A DNA stretch of 33,304 bases from Gammaproteobacteria bacterium (GCA_002731015.1 PBZM01000029.1:1-33304), one strand, 5' to 3'. Shown: positions 7,480 to 16,605, counted from the first letter of the stretch. A program made the numbers and translations. Notes: generated from the letters alone by a model not told the origin.

Positions 7480-8580
7480 GCCGAGAAGCCCCACGAAAAG
7501 AATCGATGTAATCGCTGCTAGGACAATCATGTAGGCGTTTGCTATGTTATTCACTGCGATCCTGTTTGCGACAACTGTTAGGTCGTCCTGTAGCAGTGTG
7601 TATAGAGGTAAAGCAAGAAAACCGCCACCAGCACTCGTCAATATTAGGCCTATGGAAGCAGCTGTGTGGTTTGATACTTGAATCAAAAGGCTGCCTATCA
7701 CCATTGCGAGAGCACCAAAAAAGATTCTTCGAACTAGAATTTGCTGCTCCAACAAAACACCACCAATCGCTCCAAATATGATTCCGAGGACGAAATAAGT
7801 CAGTAATATTCCAATAGACTGTGGTGGTAATTGCCAGATATCTACAGCCAAGATTGGCAGATGTGTCAGCCACACAGAGCCAACTCCCCAAAAACCGCTC
7901 AGACACCAAATCGCGGACATTGACCGTTGATCTTTTCTTTGTTGATTAATTAGCTCAACCAAGGACTGTTGTTCAATTTGGGAGCGGCCTTGAAGAGCGG
8001 GCAAGAAGAGAATTCCAAAGCAACCTGTGACTGCTAAGACAAGTATTAAACAGATTAATAGGTAGGGCGATGACACGATCCAATCGGCGGCCAAAATGGT
8101 CCCGGCAAGTATCGCAATAAAGGTCGCTGTCTCCATCCATGCGTTACGGTCCAAGATTTTGCTAGGATTGCTCAATCGGGGAATGAGGGCATATTTCAAT
8201 GGCCCAATGAGCGCCGATTGGATACCAAACCCCGCAACGCAAATAAGTAAAATCCAACCAATTTGATTTGCAATTGCAAAACAGGCGATCAATGCAATCA
8301 CAAGTTCTATAAGTTTTAAGGTAAATAACCACTGTTTGGGGGGTTGTTTATTTGCTTTGAATGCTGCAAGACCCGCGAAAAGAACAAAAGGTAAAATAAA
8401 ACAGAGGGCAGCAATATTGGCTAAAACAACCGGGTCGAGTCCAAACAAATCCCAGGATAGCGCTGTTATTGCTACCACAAATGCTGTTTTTACCAAGTTA
8501 TCGTTGGTAGCTCCGGCGGCCATAGTCAGCAGAAGACCGGCAAAACCCAAATCAATCTTCAGGTTGGAGCCTCTATGCAT
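7393..8580 (-). CDS. lplT: LplT-like lysophospholipid transporter (MFS)
   Basis: A 395-residue major facilitator with about 12 hydrophobic segments (E. coli LplT has 397). Family marks are the N-terminal TNDNLVKTAFVV segment in TM1, GPLKYALIPRLSNP and the following NAWMETATFIAILAGTILA, which match the LplT/Aas-MFS group that flips lysophosphatidylethanolamine inward for re-acylation. The acyltransferase partner (Aas) is not fused and not adjacent. The start ATG is at 8580, but no convincing Shine-Dalgarno precedes it, so a nearby alternative is possible. The stop lies inside ycgL, giving an 87-bp convergent overlap. Confidence 0.8.
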   Translation of the reverse strand: MHRGSNLKIDLGFAGLLLTMAAGATNDNLVKTAFVVAITALSWDLFGLDPVVLANIAALCFILPFVLFAGLAAFKANKQPPKQWLFTLKLIELVIALIACFAIANQIGWILLICVAGFGIQSALIGPLKYALIPRLSNPSKILDRNAWMETATFIAILAGTILAADWIVSSPYLLICLILVLAVTGCFGILFLPALQGRSQIEQQSLVELINQQRKDQRSMSAIWCLSGFWGVGSVWLTHLPILAVDIWQLPPQSIGILLTYFVLGIIFGAIGGVLLEQQILVRRIFFGALAMVIGSLLIQVSNHTAASIGLILTSAGGGFLALPLYTLLQDDLTVVANRIAVNNIANAYMIVLAAITSILFVGLLGLPLVIWLLILSIGQLLLCLYHRTNLSLS

Positions 8581-8789
8581 TTGAGAGCGCGATAGAAAAT
8601 TCCGTAAAAGTGTGACCCGTGATCACAACGTTCCTATTACGGTTTGAAGATGCGAGTTTTTGGTTTGATTTCAAGAACCATTCTCTTGTTTAAACGATCT
8701 GTTATTTTGACAAACCTCTCATGCAGGTCAAGCGGTTGATTTTTGTTGTATTGCACAATATTTTTTTTTTTGACCTAAGACGCTTTCCG
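8581..8789. other. Non-coding stretch before the phasin-like pseudogene
   Basis: No supported gene. It includes a run of 11 T residues (8761-8771) and probably the promoter of the leftward lplT-like gene, but I could not place promoter boxes with confidence. Confidence 0.4.
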
Positions 8790-9276
8790 ATGAAAAATAG
8801 AGATGGCTCCAGTTTTTATGTACCAAACGGATACGTCCCTAAACTGCTAAACGTTTAGGCAGATTGAGGCAATGTTCGCTCAGTCGAAGGTTTTATGTGC
8901 AACAGTGATTGATAACACTGTTGCGGTTAACCAAGTTACCCTGAAATTCGAGCCGCTTGCCCCGACACCTGACGTTTCCTGAATGGATGTTTTCAATCCT
9001 TCAAATCGCTATTCAAAAGAGCGAAACGAAAAAGCCAGAGGTTGTTCATTCGTTGAGTTTGATAGCAGAGGTACCCGCGCGCAAACACGATGCAAAAATT
9101 AATTAAAGTAGTCGGTCCCGGACTTAAGAAGAAATCGCACGAGGTTGGGATCACATCATTAAACCAAGTCTCGCGGTCTGCAAATTGCAGATCTCGAGAC
9201 GAATATCGTACATTTCACTGGTCACTCAAAGCGTGATGACTGGATCGGTCAAGCCAAGCAGTTGATGAAGAAATGA
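8790..9276 (+). pseudogene. Decayed phasin-like protein with C-terminal helix-hairpin-helix domain
   Basis: Five open segments in successive frames join into one plausible 160-residue protein if four single bases are removed. The segments are ATG 8790 to about 8855 (MKNRDGSSFYVPNGYVPKLL), 8857-8976 (QIEAMFAQSKVLCATVIDN, then VAVNQVTLKF), 8978-9085 (IAIQKSETKKPEVVHS, AEVPARKHDA), 9090-9180 (KVVGPGLKKK, VGITSLNQVS) and 9180-9276 (LQIADLETNIVHFTG, DDWIGQAKQLMKK, stop). The N-terminal half resembles phasins, which coat polyhydroxyalkanoate granules. The C-terminal half is a COG3743-type HhH domain. The extra bases all fall in short runs of the same base (near 8856, 8977, 9090 and 9178). Frames and motifs are seen; the family names are inferred. 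Confidence 0.65.
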
Positions 9277-9349
9277 CGTGACAGTGCTCTTCCCAAACAT
9301 AGAATTACCAGGGCATAGCCGCTGCATTTTTGATCTTGGTCTTATTGGA
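9277..9349. other. Short gap after pseudogene and after nhaA (opposite strand)
   Basis: No gene and no clear terminator hairpin found between the pseudogene end and the nhaA stop. Confidence 0.3.
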
Positions 9350-10561
9350 TCACGGTACGGTCGCGAGAGATTTGTCCGGCAGTGCTTTCTTTAACACAAT
9401 GAATCCAGCAACAGCTGAGATAATTGATCCTGTTAAAATACCGAGCCTATCCAACCCCGCCAATGGATTGCCCATTCCACCGAATGCAAGGGACCCTATG
9501 AAAAGCGACATGGTGAAGCCAATACCACACAGGAAGGCGACTCCAAATAGTTGTCCCCAGTTAACGTGTCTGGGCATGCTTGCAATACCAAATTTAAGGA
9601 TAAAGTAGCAGAAGATCATGACGCCGACTGGTTTACCAATGAGCAAGCCGGCCGCGATTCCTAACGGGACAGGATGTCCTAAAATTGAGAGCCCCTGCTC
9701 GCCAATCGCAACACCTGCATTTGCGAAAGCAAACAGCGGTAAAACAAGATAACTGGAGAAGCCATGGAGCTCATGTTCTAGTTTAACCACGGGTGAAGTT
9801 TCCTGTTTGGGTAGCGAATATGGGATGCAGAAACCGAGAGCTACGCCTGCAAGTGTTGCGTGTACCCCAGACTTCAGTACAGCTACCCACATAATGAATC
9901 CAATGAAAAGGTATGCGGACTGGTTACCCACATTGAGGCGGTTCATCAATATTAGAACGCCAAGCGCGGCAAATGCTAATCCGAGTGCCCCAACGCTTAA
10001 TTGATCAGTATAGAACAGAGCGATGATGACAATCGCACCTAAGTCGTCAGCGACCGCGAGAGTCAATAGAAAAACTTTTAGAGCGACGGGAACGCGAGGC
10101 CCCAAAAGAGCTAAAACACCAACGGCAAATGCAATATCGGTAGCCGCTGGAATTGCCCAACCGTTTACTGCACCCTCAACACCGTGAGTAACGATCAAAT
10201 ATATCAATGCCGGTGCCGCCATCCCACCAACAGCGGCGCCCAAGGGAAGAAGCGCTTGACGGATGTCTGAAAGGTGCCCAACCATAAGCTCACGTTTTAT
10301 TTCGAGGCCGATTAAGAAGAAGAATATTGCCATCAAGCCGTCGTTTACCCACAGTAGAAAAGGTTTATCTATGATGATGGGTCCGACACCAAGGACTACT
10401 TTAGTGGAAAATATATCTTCGTAGTGGGATGCCATTGGCGAATTCATGATTGTCATCGCCAAGATGGCCATAATCAGGAGCAGAATGCCTGGACCAACTT
10501 CTGAGTGAAGAACAGCTTTGAGTTTTTTTATTGGTCCTAAACTTTGATTTGGGGAATCCAT
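9350..10561 (-). CDS. nhaA: Na+/H+ antiporter NhaA
   Basis: A 403-residue inner-membrane antiporter with about 12 membrane segments that exports Na+ (or Li+) for protons. The key residues are present: ATDIAFA with T141 and D142 (E. coli T132/D133) and AVADDLGAI with the ion-binding pair D172/D173 (E. coli D163/D164). IGLEIKREL and GIGFTMSLFIG are also family motifs. ATG 10561 is preferred, with GAGGAG upstream. A TTG three codons earlier is in frame but too close to that site. It is flanked by two pseudogenes and is transcribed against both, so it is an intact gene in a decaying neighbourhood. Sodium export fits a saline habitat. Confidence 0.96.
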   Translation of the reverse strand: MDSPNQSLGPIKKLKAVLHSEVGPGILLLIMAILAMTIMNSPMASHYEDIFSTKVVLGVGPIIIDKPFLLWVNDGLMAIFFFLIGLEIKRELMVGHLSDIRQALLPLGAAVGGMAAPALIYLIVTHGVEGAVNGWAIPAATDIAFAVGVLALLGPRVPVALKVFLLTLAVADDLGAIVIIALFYTDQLSVGALGLAFAALGVLILMNRLNVGNQSAYLFIGFIMWVAVLKSGVHATLAGVALGFCIPYSLPKQETSPVVKLEHELHGFSSYLVLPLFAFANAGVAIGEQGLSILGHPVPLGIAAGLLIGKPVGVMIFCYFILKFGIASMPRHVNWGQLFGVAFLCGIGFTMSLFIGSLAFGGMGNPLAGLDRLGILTGSIISAVAGFIVLKKALPDKSLATVP

Positions 10562-10658
10562 ATGCGTCAATGTCTCCTCACTATGCGAACTTTAAGCTAT
10601 GAGCCCAAAAATTTATACGCGTATCAGATTTCAATGATGCGAACGCAGAAGCCCAATC
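10562..10658. other. Gap upstream of nhaA
   Basis: Contains the nhaA ribosome-binding region on the minus strand and an AT-rich segment (TATAAATTTTT on the minus strand, around 10606-10616) that could belong to its promoter. No -35 box at proper spacing was seen. Confidence 0.3.
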
Positions 10659-11131
10659 GCAAGTATTGCCATCACCAAAAGTCAAAAAGGTATAACTCGT
10701 ATTCAGGCTGAGGCTATTGGTTTGAAACTGAGAACACAGAACTGGGCTAATCATTCACGAACTCCAACTACAATTCGACGTTGTGCTTGATTCTATCGAT
10801 GCGGGCTATTTCAATAAAGACCTCAGCCTGTTTGCTAACCCCGCTCGAATAGCCGTTATTAGTCTTCTAGGCGGAAAAACAATAGATTGCAATCTTCTAA
10901 AGGTTCTGTCAAAAAACGTTACGTTACTCGACCAAAAACTCAGAATACAATCGAACTTTGTAATAAAGATGATTACTGGCTGAGTCAGAGCCAATATTTT
11001 AGCCGACTATTGCCTATGGGAAAGTACATCACGGTGTCGAGTAGATCGTCTTGCCAGACGAGCTTGTTGAGGCATTTCAGGCGATGCGGCATGGCGAACA
11101 GATCGGTAAAGCGATCGTGTTAATGAAATGA
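10659..11131 (+). pseudogene. Remnant of PIG3-family NADPH:quinone oxidoreductase (C-terminal part)
   Basis: Three frames carry consecutive pieces of a zinc-independent medium-chain reductase. About 10659-10757 gives AEAIGLKLRTQNWA. About 10758-10980 gives FDVVLDSIDAGYFNKDLSLF, ARIAVISLLGG and LLKVLSKNVTL. About 10980-11131 gives PTIAYGKVHHGVE, a TAG, then IVLPDELVEAF and GEQIGKAIVLMK, stop. Two single-base insertions (near 10755 and 10979) and two in-frame TAG codons (11000-11002 and 11042-11044) break it, and the N-terminal catalytic half is missing. It ends 7 nt before the gorA start, with gorA's AGGA box just after its stop, so a qor-like gene was probably once in an operon with gorA. The family call comes from the pattern, not from a search. 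Confidence 0.7.
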
Positions 11132-11138
11132 GGACATA

Positions 11139-12506
11139 ATGAGTCAATACGATTTAGTCGTTATCGGTGCCGGTAGTGGTGGTGTCCGTGCTGCTCGTAT
11201 GGCGGCCGATTTTGGCGCCCGAGTCGCAGTCATCGAAGACCGCTATCTAGGAGGAACATGTGTCAACGTGGGTTGTGTTCCGAAAAAATTGTATGTCTAT
11301 GGTTCGAGCTTCTCTGAGGCGATAACAGATGCCTCAGGCTACGGATGGGATCTAAAACATAATGGCTTCAACTGGTCGAAGCTCCGTGATAAAAAAATAA
11401 ATGAAATCAATCGTTTGAATATTATTTATGATCAATTACTGAGTAATTCAGGGGCTGAGCTGTTTTGTGGTCGAGGAAAAATAATCGATCCACATACCGT
11501 GAGTGTGGGTACTCATAACCTAACCACGCAGAGAATTTTGATCGCTACAGGGGGATGGCCACGAATTTCTGAAATGCCGGGGAAAGAGTTAACTAAAACT
11601 AGCAACGAAATTTTTGACCTGCAAGAATTACCTGACCGAATTCTCGTTGTTGGTGGAGGCTATATCGCGGTCGAATTTGCTGGGATTTTTGCGGGTCTCG
11701 GCGTTGAAACTACATTATCGTATCGCGGCCCCAACTTGCTAAAAGATTTTGATCGAGAGATCGTAAATCAATTAATTGAAGAAATGAAAAACAAGGGCGT
11801 GGATGTTCGACTGAATCATCGTGTTTTCGGTTTTGAGCAAGTGGCGGATGGCATACGGGTAGATCACTCTGATAATCAGGATGACGACCTTCTTGTTGAT
11901 GATGTGTTGATGGCGGTTGGTCGTGTCCCAAACACATCAAATCTTGGTCTCGAAAATACAGCAATAACAACCCGTCTGAACGGATCTATAGAAGTGTTCG
12001 ATAATTTTCAAACGAGAGAATCTTCGATTTATGCGGTTGGTGATGTGACTGGCACCATGGCACTGACTCCCGTGGCTCTGGCAGAAGGCATGGCACTCGC
12101 TAAGTATCTTTTTGCTGACGAGCCAGCTGCGGTAGTCGATTACGACCTGATTCCGACCACAATTTTTAGTCAGCCAAATATCGGAGCTATTGGTCTTTCA
12201 GAAGAAGAGGTAATATCAAAAGGGCATCACGCGAAGGTCTTTGTGAGTCGCTTTAGGCCCATGAAGCATACTTTAAGTGGCCGGCAAGAGCAGAGCATAT
12301 TTAAACTGATCGTTGATGCTGAGTCCGATAGAATTCTTGGTCTTCACATGCTTTCACCAGATGCCGGTGAGATACTCCAGGGGTTTGGTGTCGCCTTGAA
12401 AGCAGGCGCAACAAAATCAGATTTTGATCGAACTATCGGGATCCATCCGACGGCAGCGGAAGAATTAGTCACCATGCGTGAACCTGTGCGGATAATTGGT
12501 GGATAA
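11139..12506 (+). CDS. gorA: Glutathione-disulfide reductase
   Basis: A 455-residue flavoenzyme that reduces GSSG with NADPH in the cytoplasm. FAD-binding VVIGAGSGGVRAARMAA is at the N-terminus. The redox pair is GGTC41VNVGC46VPKK. The NADPH-binding fold is ILVVGGGYIAVEFAGIFAGLG, the second FAD motif is IYAVGDVTG, and the C-terminal interface motif is GIHPTAAEELVTM, with the catalytic His. Length equals the family norm (450-460). The ribosome-binding site is AGGA, spaced 6 nt from the ATG. Its stop overlaps the next gene. It is placed directly before SelD, and glutathione reductases can reduce selenodiglutathione to selenide, which suggests a role in supplying selenide as well as keeping GSH reduced. 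Confidence 0.96.
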   Translation: MSQYDLVVIGAGSGGVRAARMAADFGARVAVIEDRYLGGTCVNVGCVPKKLYVYGSSFSEAITDASGYGWDLKHNGFNWSKLRDKKINEINRLNIIYDQLLSNSGAELFCGRGKIIDPHTVSVGTHNLTTQRILIATGGWPRISEMPGKELTKTSNEIFDLQELPDRILVVGGGYIAVEFAGIFAGLGVETTLSYRGPNLLKDFDREIVNQLIEEMKNKGVDVRLNHRVFGFEQVADGIRVDHSDNQDDDLLVDDVLMAVGRVPNTSNLGLENTAITTRLNGSIEVFDNFQTRESSIYAVGDVTGTMALTPVALAEGMALAKYLFADEPAAVVDYDLIPTTIFSQPNIGAIGLSEEEVISKGHHAKVFVSRFRPMKHTLSGRQEQSIFKLIVDAESDRILGLHMLSPDAGEILQGFGVALKAGATKSDFDRTIGIHPTAAEELVTMREPVRIIGG

Positions 12507-14577
12507 GTCGATTCAAAAACCCACCCAGACGCTGGTATTAGTCGGAGCGGGGCATGCAAATATTGCGTTGATTCGACGATTCATTAAGGATCCACTTCCT
12601 GATGTTCGGTTGGTGGTTATCAATCCCGAGTCAACGACACCATATTCCGGAATGCTACCCGGCTTTCTCTCCCATCATTATACTGAAGAAGAGCTATTTA
12701 TTGATGTTGCAGCCTTGTGTTCTCAAGCTGGTGCTCGATTCATCAGAGCGTCTTTATGTGCAGTTGATTCGATAAAACAAACATTGACTGTTCATCACCA
12801 AGCCGTTTCGTCAACTCCGCTGACTTTGAAATTCGATAATTGTGTACTGAATACTGGGGCGTCTCCTGCTGACAGTTTTCCGAGTCGACACCCACATTGT
12901 TATTACGTGAAACCTATTAGGGATCTGTTGCGAGTGTTACCGTTCCTTGATCAGGCAATTAAGGTCCCTAATCCATCACTGGCCATTGTTGGTGGCGGGG
13001 CGGCGGGAATAGAGCTCGCTTTCTCTTTTCGTGAACGTTATGGACGGGATTGTGAAATCACGGTTATTTCGAAGTATCGCTTTGAGGACGATCCCTCACT
13101 TAAGGCAGGAGCGGATCAGATAAGGCGCTCACTCGCGCAGCGGGATATCAACCTGATTGATGAACGGTCCGTAGTCGAAGTGAGCAAAACCGGAGTGTTA
13201 CTTGATAGCGGTCAGACGATTCCTGCAAACGCTATTTGTGTTGCCACACCGGTTAGCCCCCCATCATGGATCGCCCAGTCGTCATTGCCAACGAATGACG
13301 GTTTTCTGCAAGTCGATCAAATGTTGCGCGTGCAAGGCTCGCATCATCTGTATGCTGCAGGTGATATTGTGAGCCTTGAGACACCGCGCGGTCGCTCGGG
13401 AGTAATGGCCGTGCGAGCTGGAGAATATTTAGCAGACACTATTTGGGCCAAATTAAGAGGGCTGACACAAAGAGCGTTTAGTCCGCAAAAACATTGGTTG
13501 ACGCTGTTGAATCTTGGCGATGGGAAAGCGATAGGAATTCGAGGCCCGTTTGTCGCAGAAGGTCGACTAATGTTCCGCGTTAAGGACGTAATAGATCGTC
13601 GATTCATGCGCCGATTTAGCCCTCAAGCCATTTTAAAAGGCGGAGTTATGCGCTGTGAAGGCTGTGCTGCCAAACTACCTGGAGGGATATTGCAGACGGC
13701 CTTTTCGGAACACTTTGAGGATGCAGCCATAGAAGTGCAAGGTAATCGCATACGCTTCCGATCAATTGATGCGCTGACGTATCTTGTTAACGATCCGTAC
13801 CTGATGGGATTTCTAACAGTTCGTCACGCTGTCAGTGATATTTGGGCGATGGGTGGTTCCCCTACCTCCTGTTTATCACTGATTGCTGTCCAACGCGCGG
13901 ATAACGAGAATCTGGAATCGGAGGAGTTTGCCGAGGCCATTCGAGGTATTAAGGACGGGGCCGCTAAATATGAAACTATTCTGGTTGGGGGGCATAGTTT
14001 CTCACTGGATCAGCCGATGATTGGCGTCTCGATCGAAGGAGAAGGATTGTTGTCTTTTTCCAAACAAAGCGTAAAGCAGGATGATGAGTTATGGTTAACT
14101 GGTCCTATCGGTTCGGGCATTCTTTTCGCGGCCTTATCTGCTGGAGAAAGCGTAGGAAACTCCATCGATTGCTGGATCAAACAGGCAACTCGGTCATTAT
14201 CGAATGCGAGCCGTCTTGCTGTGGAGCATGGCGTAAATGCAATGACAGATGTCACAGGTTTTGGCTTAGCTGGTCACATCAAGGAAATGCTCGGCACCGC
14301 AGGTTTTTCAATAGAATGGACCGACGAAATTGATGTCTTTGATGACGTTGCACGTTGCACACGGCGTGGTATTCATTCAACGGCATATGAATCGAATCAA
14401 CTTTATGCTGGCTCAGTTGGTATGGGGGCACCTGACCCGGTTGTATTTGATCCACAGACGTGTGGTCCGCTTTTGGTCGCAATCCAACCGGCAGGTGCAC
14501 GCGACCTCATAAAAGCGTGGAGAGAACTCGGTTTGAGTCCTCAGCGGGTTGGCCGAGTTACCACCGAAACGTCGTAA
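12499..14577 (+). CDS. selD: FAD/NAD(P)-dependent oxidoreductase fused to selenide, water dikinase (SelD)
   Basis: A 692-residue fusion. Residues ~10-370 form an NDH-2-like flavoprotein, with FAD motif LVLVGAGHANIALIRRF, NAD-binding LAIVGGGAAGIELAFSF and the late FAD motif LYAAGDI. From residue ~384 comes a complete SelD domain, which makes selenophosphate from selenide and ATP. Its catalytic C389 and K392 are in RCEGCAAKL. Mg-ATP residues are in SIDALTYLVNDPY, HAVSDIWAMGGSP, GGHSFSLDQP and MTDVTGFGLAGHIKEM. The start is GTG 12499 (or TTG 12496), overlapping the gorA stop. Such fusions are known in other bacteria, and the flavoprotein half presumably feeds or protects selenide. Together with mnmH nearby this points to selenium use in tRNA; selA and selB are not seen in the window. 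Confidence 0.92.
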   Translation: MDKSIQKPTQTLVLVGAGHANIALIRRFIKDPLPDVRLVVINPESTTPYSGMLPGFLSHHYTEEELFIDVAALCSQAGARFIRASLCAVDSIKQTLTVHHQAVSSTPLTLKFDNCVLNTGASPADSFPSRHPHCYYVKPIRDLLRVLPFLDQAIKVPNPSLAIVGGGAAGIELAFSFRERYGRDCEITVISKYRFEDDPSLKAGADQIRRSLAQRDINLIDERSVVEVSKTGVLLDSGQTIPANAICVATPVSPPSWIAQSSLPTNDGFLQVDQMLRVQGSHHLYAAGDIVSLETPRGRSGVMAVRAGEYLADTIWAKLRGLTQRAFSPQKHWLTLLNLGDGKAIGIRGPFVAEGRLMFRVKDVIDRRFMRRFSPQAILKGGVMRCEGCAAKLPGGILQTAFSEHFEDAAIEVQGNRIRFRSIDALTYLVNDPYLMGFLTVRHAVSDIWAMGGSPTSCLSLIAVQRADNENLESEEFAEAIRGIKDGAAKYETILVGGHSFSLDQPMIGVSIEGEGLLSFSKQSVKQDDELWLTGPIGSGILFAALSAGESVGNSIDCWIKQATRSLSNASRLAVEHGVNAMTDVTGFGLAGHIKEMLGTAGFSIEWTDEIDVFDDVARCTRRGIHSTAYESNQLYAGSVGMGAPDPVVFDPQTCGPLLVAIQPAGARDLIKAWRELGLSPQRVGRVTTETS

Positions 14578-14646
14578 AGACATTTCGCGTGTTTTCATTA
14601 ACATCCTTCAGGTAAAAATAATAGAAACACATAGTAGGCATGTTTC

Positions 14647-16515
14647 ATGAGCTATCAAAGCGAATACGATCGATCCATTATTGATCCACAGGGATTCTGG
14701 CTAGATAAAATCGACCTTATTGAATGGGTGCAGAAACCACAAGTTGCGCTCGCAGATGACATAAACGGGATCGAACGATGGTACCCCGATGGCATTCTCA
14801 ACACCTGTCACAATGCAATCGATCGCCACGTTGAGGCAGGCCAAGGTGACCGGGTTGCTATTTACTACGATTCACCGGTCACCGACACCAAAAAATCAAT
14901 TACATACTCACAGTTGCAAGAGCAAGTGGCTCGATTCGCGGGCGGTCTGGCCTCGCTTGGCGTTATCGCAGGCGATAGGGTCGTTATTTACATGCCGATG
15001 GTTCCTGAAGCTGTCACAGCGATGCTGGCATGCGCCCGCATTGGTGCAATCCATTCGGTAGTGTTTGGTGGTTTCGCGCCCAATGAATTAGCGTCGCGTT
15101 TGTCAGACGCAGCACCAAAAGTAATTGTTACGTCGACTTGTGGCATCGAGATCAATAAGGTCCTTGAGTACATGCCCATCGTGAATGAAGCAATCGACCT
15201 ATCTGAAAAGAAGCCTGATCATGTCGTTGTACTGGAGCGTTCACAGGCCAAATTCGAGCCGACAATTGATCGAGATATCACGTGGTCTGAACTAATGGAG
15301 ACTGCTCAAGCTGTAGAATGTGTTGCGGTGAGTGCCACGCACCCGCTTTATATTTTGTATACGTCGGGCACCACTGGTAAACCCAAGGGAGTGGTCCGCG
15401 ACAATGGTGGACACGCTGTAGCCATGTGTTACTCCATGAGTGCGGTTTACGATATGAATCCGGGCGAGGTTTTCTGGGCTGCAAGCGACGTGGGTTGGGT
15501 TGTAGGGCATTCTTATATCGTCTACGCCCCCTTATTGTTCGGATGTTCGACCGTATTGTACGAAGGCAAGCCCGTAAAGACGCCAGACGCGGGAGCTTTT
15601 TGGCGGGTTGTCGAAGAATATAGTGTCAAAATTTTATTCTCTGCACCGACTGCGTTCCGGGCTGTTCGTAAAGAGGACCCTCTCGGCGACCACTTTAAAA
15701 ATTACAAGCTTGACTCGCTAAAGGCCCTTTACCTAGCAGGCGAACGACTTGATCCACCAACCTATCACTGGTTACACGACCTTTCTGGCCTACCTGTTGT
15801 CGATCATTGGTGGCAAACAGAAACAGGTTGGGCAATAGCCTCTAACCCGAGAGGGCTGGAGTCGTTCAAGCCAAAAGCAGGTTCTGCGACAATGCCGACC
15901 CCAGGTTTCAAGGTCGAGATCTTAGACGAAAAAGGTGAAAAAGTTCCCCCTGGTGAGCAGGGCAGTGTGGTCGTTAAACGACCACTTCCACCAAGTTGTT
16001 TACCGACGATTTGGGGTGATCAAACTCGGTTCGAAGATGGTTATCTCCGCACATATCCGGGCTACTATCTATCGGGCGATGGTGGCTTTATTGATGAAGG
16101 GGGGTATGTGTTCATCATGGGTCGGACGGATGACGTCATCAATATCGCAGGTCATCGTCTGTCGACTGGTGAAATGGAGGAAATCGTGGCAGCCCATCCA
16201 TCGGTGGCGGAATGCGCAGTCATCGGTGTGGCCGATGACTTAAAAGGTCAACTGCCATTGGGTCTGGTGGTGCTCAAAGATGGCACTACGCAGTCCAACG
16301 CCGAAGTGGAAAAGGAATTAATCGCATCAGTTCGGAAATCGATTGGTGCTGTAGCATCATTTAACAGGGCAATAATTGTCAATCGATTACCAAAAACTCG
16401 TTCTGGAAAGATATTGCGGGGCACTCTCCGTAAAATCGCCGACGGTGACGTCTACACGATGCCCTCAACGATAGAAGATCCAACGGTCTTATCCGAGATC
16501 GAAGAGTATTTCTAG
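14647..16515 (+). CDS. prpE: Propionyl-CoA synthetase (acetyl-CoA synthetase family)
   Basis: A 622-residue AMP-forming acyl-CoA ligase. The ATP motif is YILYTSGTTGKPKGVVRD, followed by NGGHAV, typical of PrpE/ACSS3 rather than Acs. Other motifs are VDHWWQTETGW, YYLSGDGGFIDEGGY, GRTDDVINIAGHRLSTGE and the C-terminal LPKTRSGKILRGTLRKI, whose SGK lysine is the acylation-regulated catalytic residue. The product would activate propionate to propionyl-CoA in the cytoplasm. It lies 69 nt after selD on the same strand with no clear terminator between, so co-transcription is possible but a metabolic link is not obvious. The methylcitrate-cycle genes are not in the window. Confidence 0.9.
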   Translation: MSYQSEYDRSIIDPQGFWLDKIDLIEWVQKPQVALADDINGIERWYPDGILNTCHNAIDRHVEAGQGDRVAIYYDSPVTDTKKSITYSQLQEQVARFAGGLASLGVIAGDRVVIYMPMVPEAVTAMLACARIGAIHSVVFGGFAPNELASRLSDAAPKVIVTSTCGIEINKVLEYMPIVNEAIDLSEKKPDHVVVLERSQAKFEPTIDRDITWSELMETAQAVECVAVSATHPLYILYTSGTTGKPKGVVRDNGGHAVAMCYSMSAVYDMNPGEVFWAASDVGWVVGHSYIVYAPLLFGCSTVLYEGKPVKTPDAGAFWRVVEEYSVKILFSAPTAFRAVRKEDPLGDHFKNYKLDSLKALYLAGERLDPPTYHWLHDLSGLPVVDHWWQTETGWAIASNPRGLESFKPKAGSATMPTPGFKVEILDEKGEKVPPGEQGSVVVKRPLPPSCLPTIWGDQTRFEDGYLRTYPGYYLSGDGGFIDEGGYVFIMGRTDDVINIAGHRLSTGEMEEIVAAHPSVAECAVIGVADDLKGQLPLGLVVLKDGTTQSNAEVEKELIASVRKSIGAVASFNRAIIVNRLPKTRSGKILRGTLRKIADGDVYTMPSTIEDPTVLSEIEEYF

Positions 16516-16605
16516 GTATAGAACAAAAGAAGATCAATAATTAAATCAAAAAAGAGTTACGTTCGCGCCATAACTTCTCCCAGCATTTCTCTAATATCGC
16601 CGTGG

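Noticed and set aside
8761-8771. Run of 11 T as a terminator tail
   Set aside because: No stable stem precedes it on the plus strand, and no rightward gene ends nearby.
8899-8924. Perfect 9-bp stem GCAACAGTG / CACTGTTGC with an 8-nt loop, as a terminator or operator
   Set aside because: It lies inside the second segment of the phasin-like pseudogene and codes for CATVIDNTVA there; no T-run follows.
9330-9608. Plus-strand ORF opposite nhaA
   Set aside because: A shadow of the well-supported nhaA frame on the other strand.
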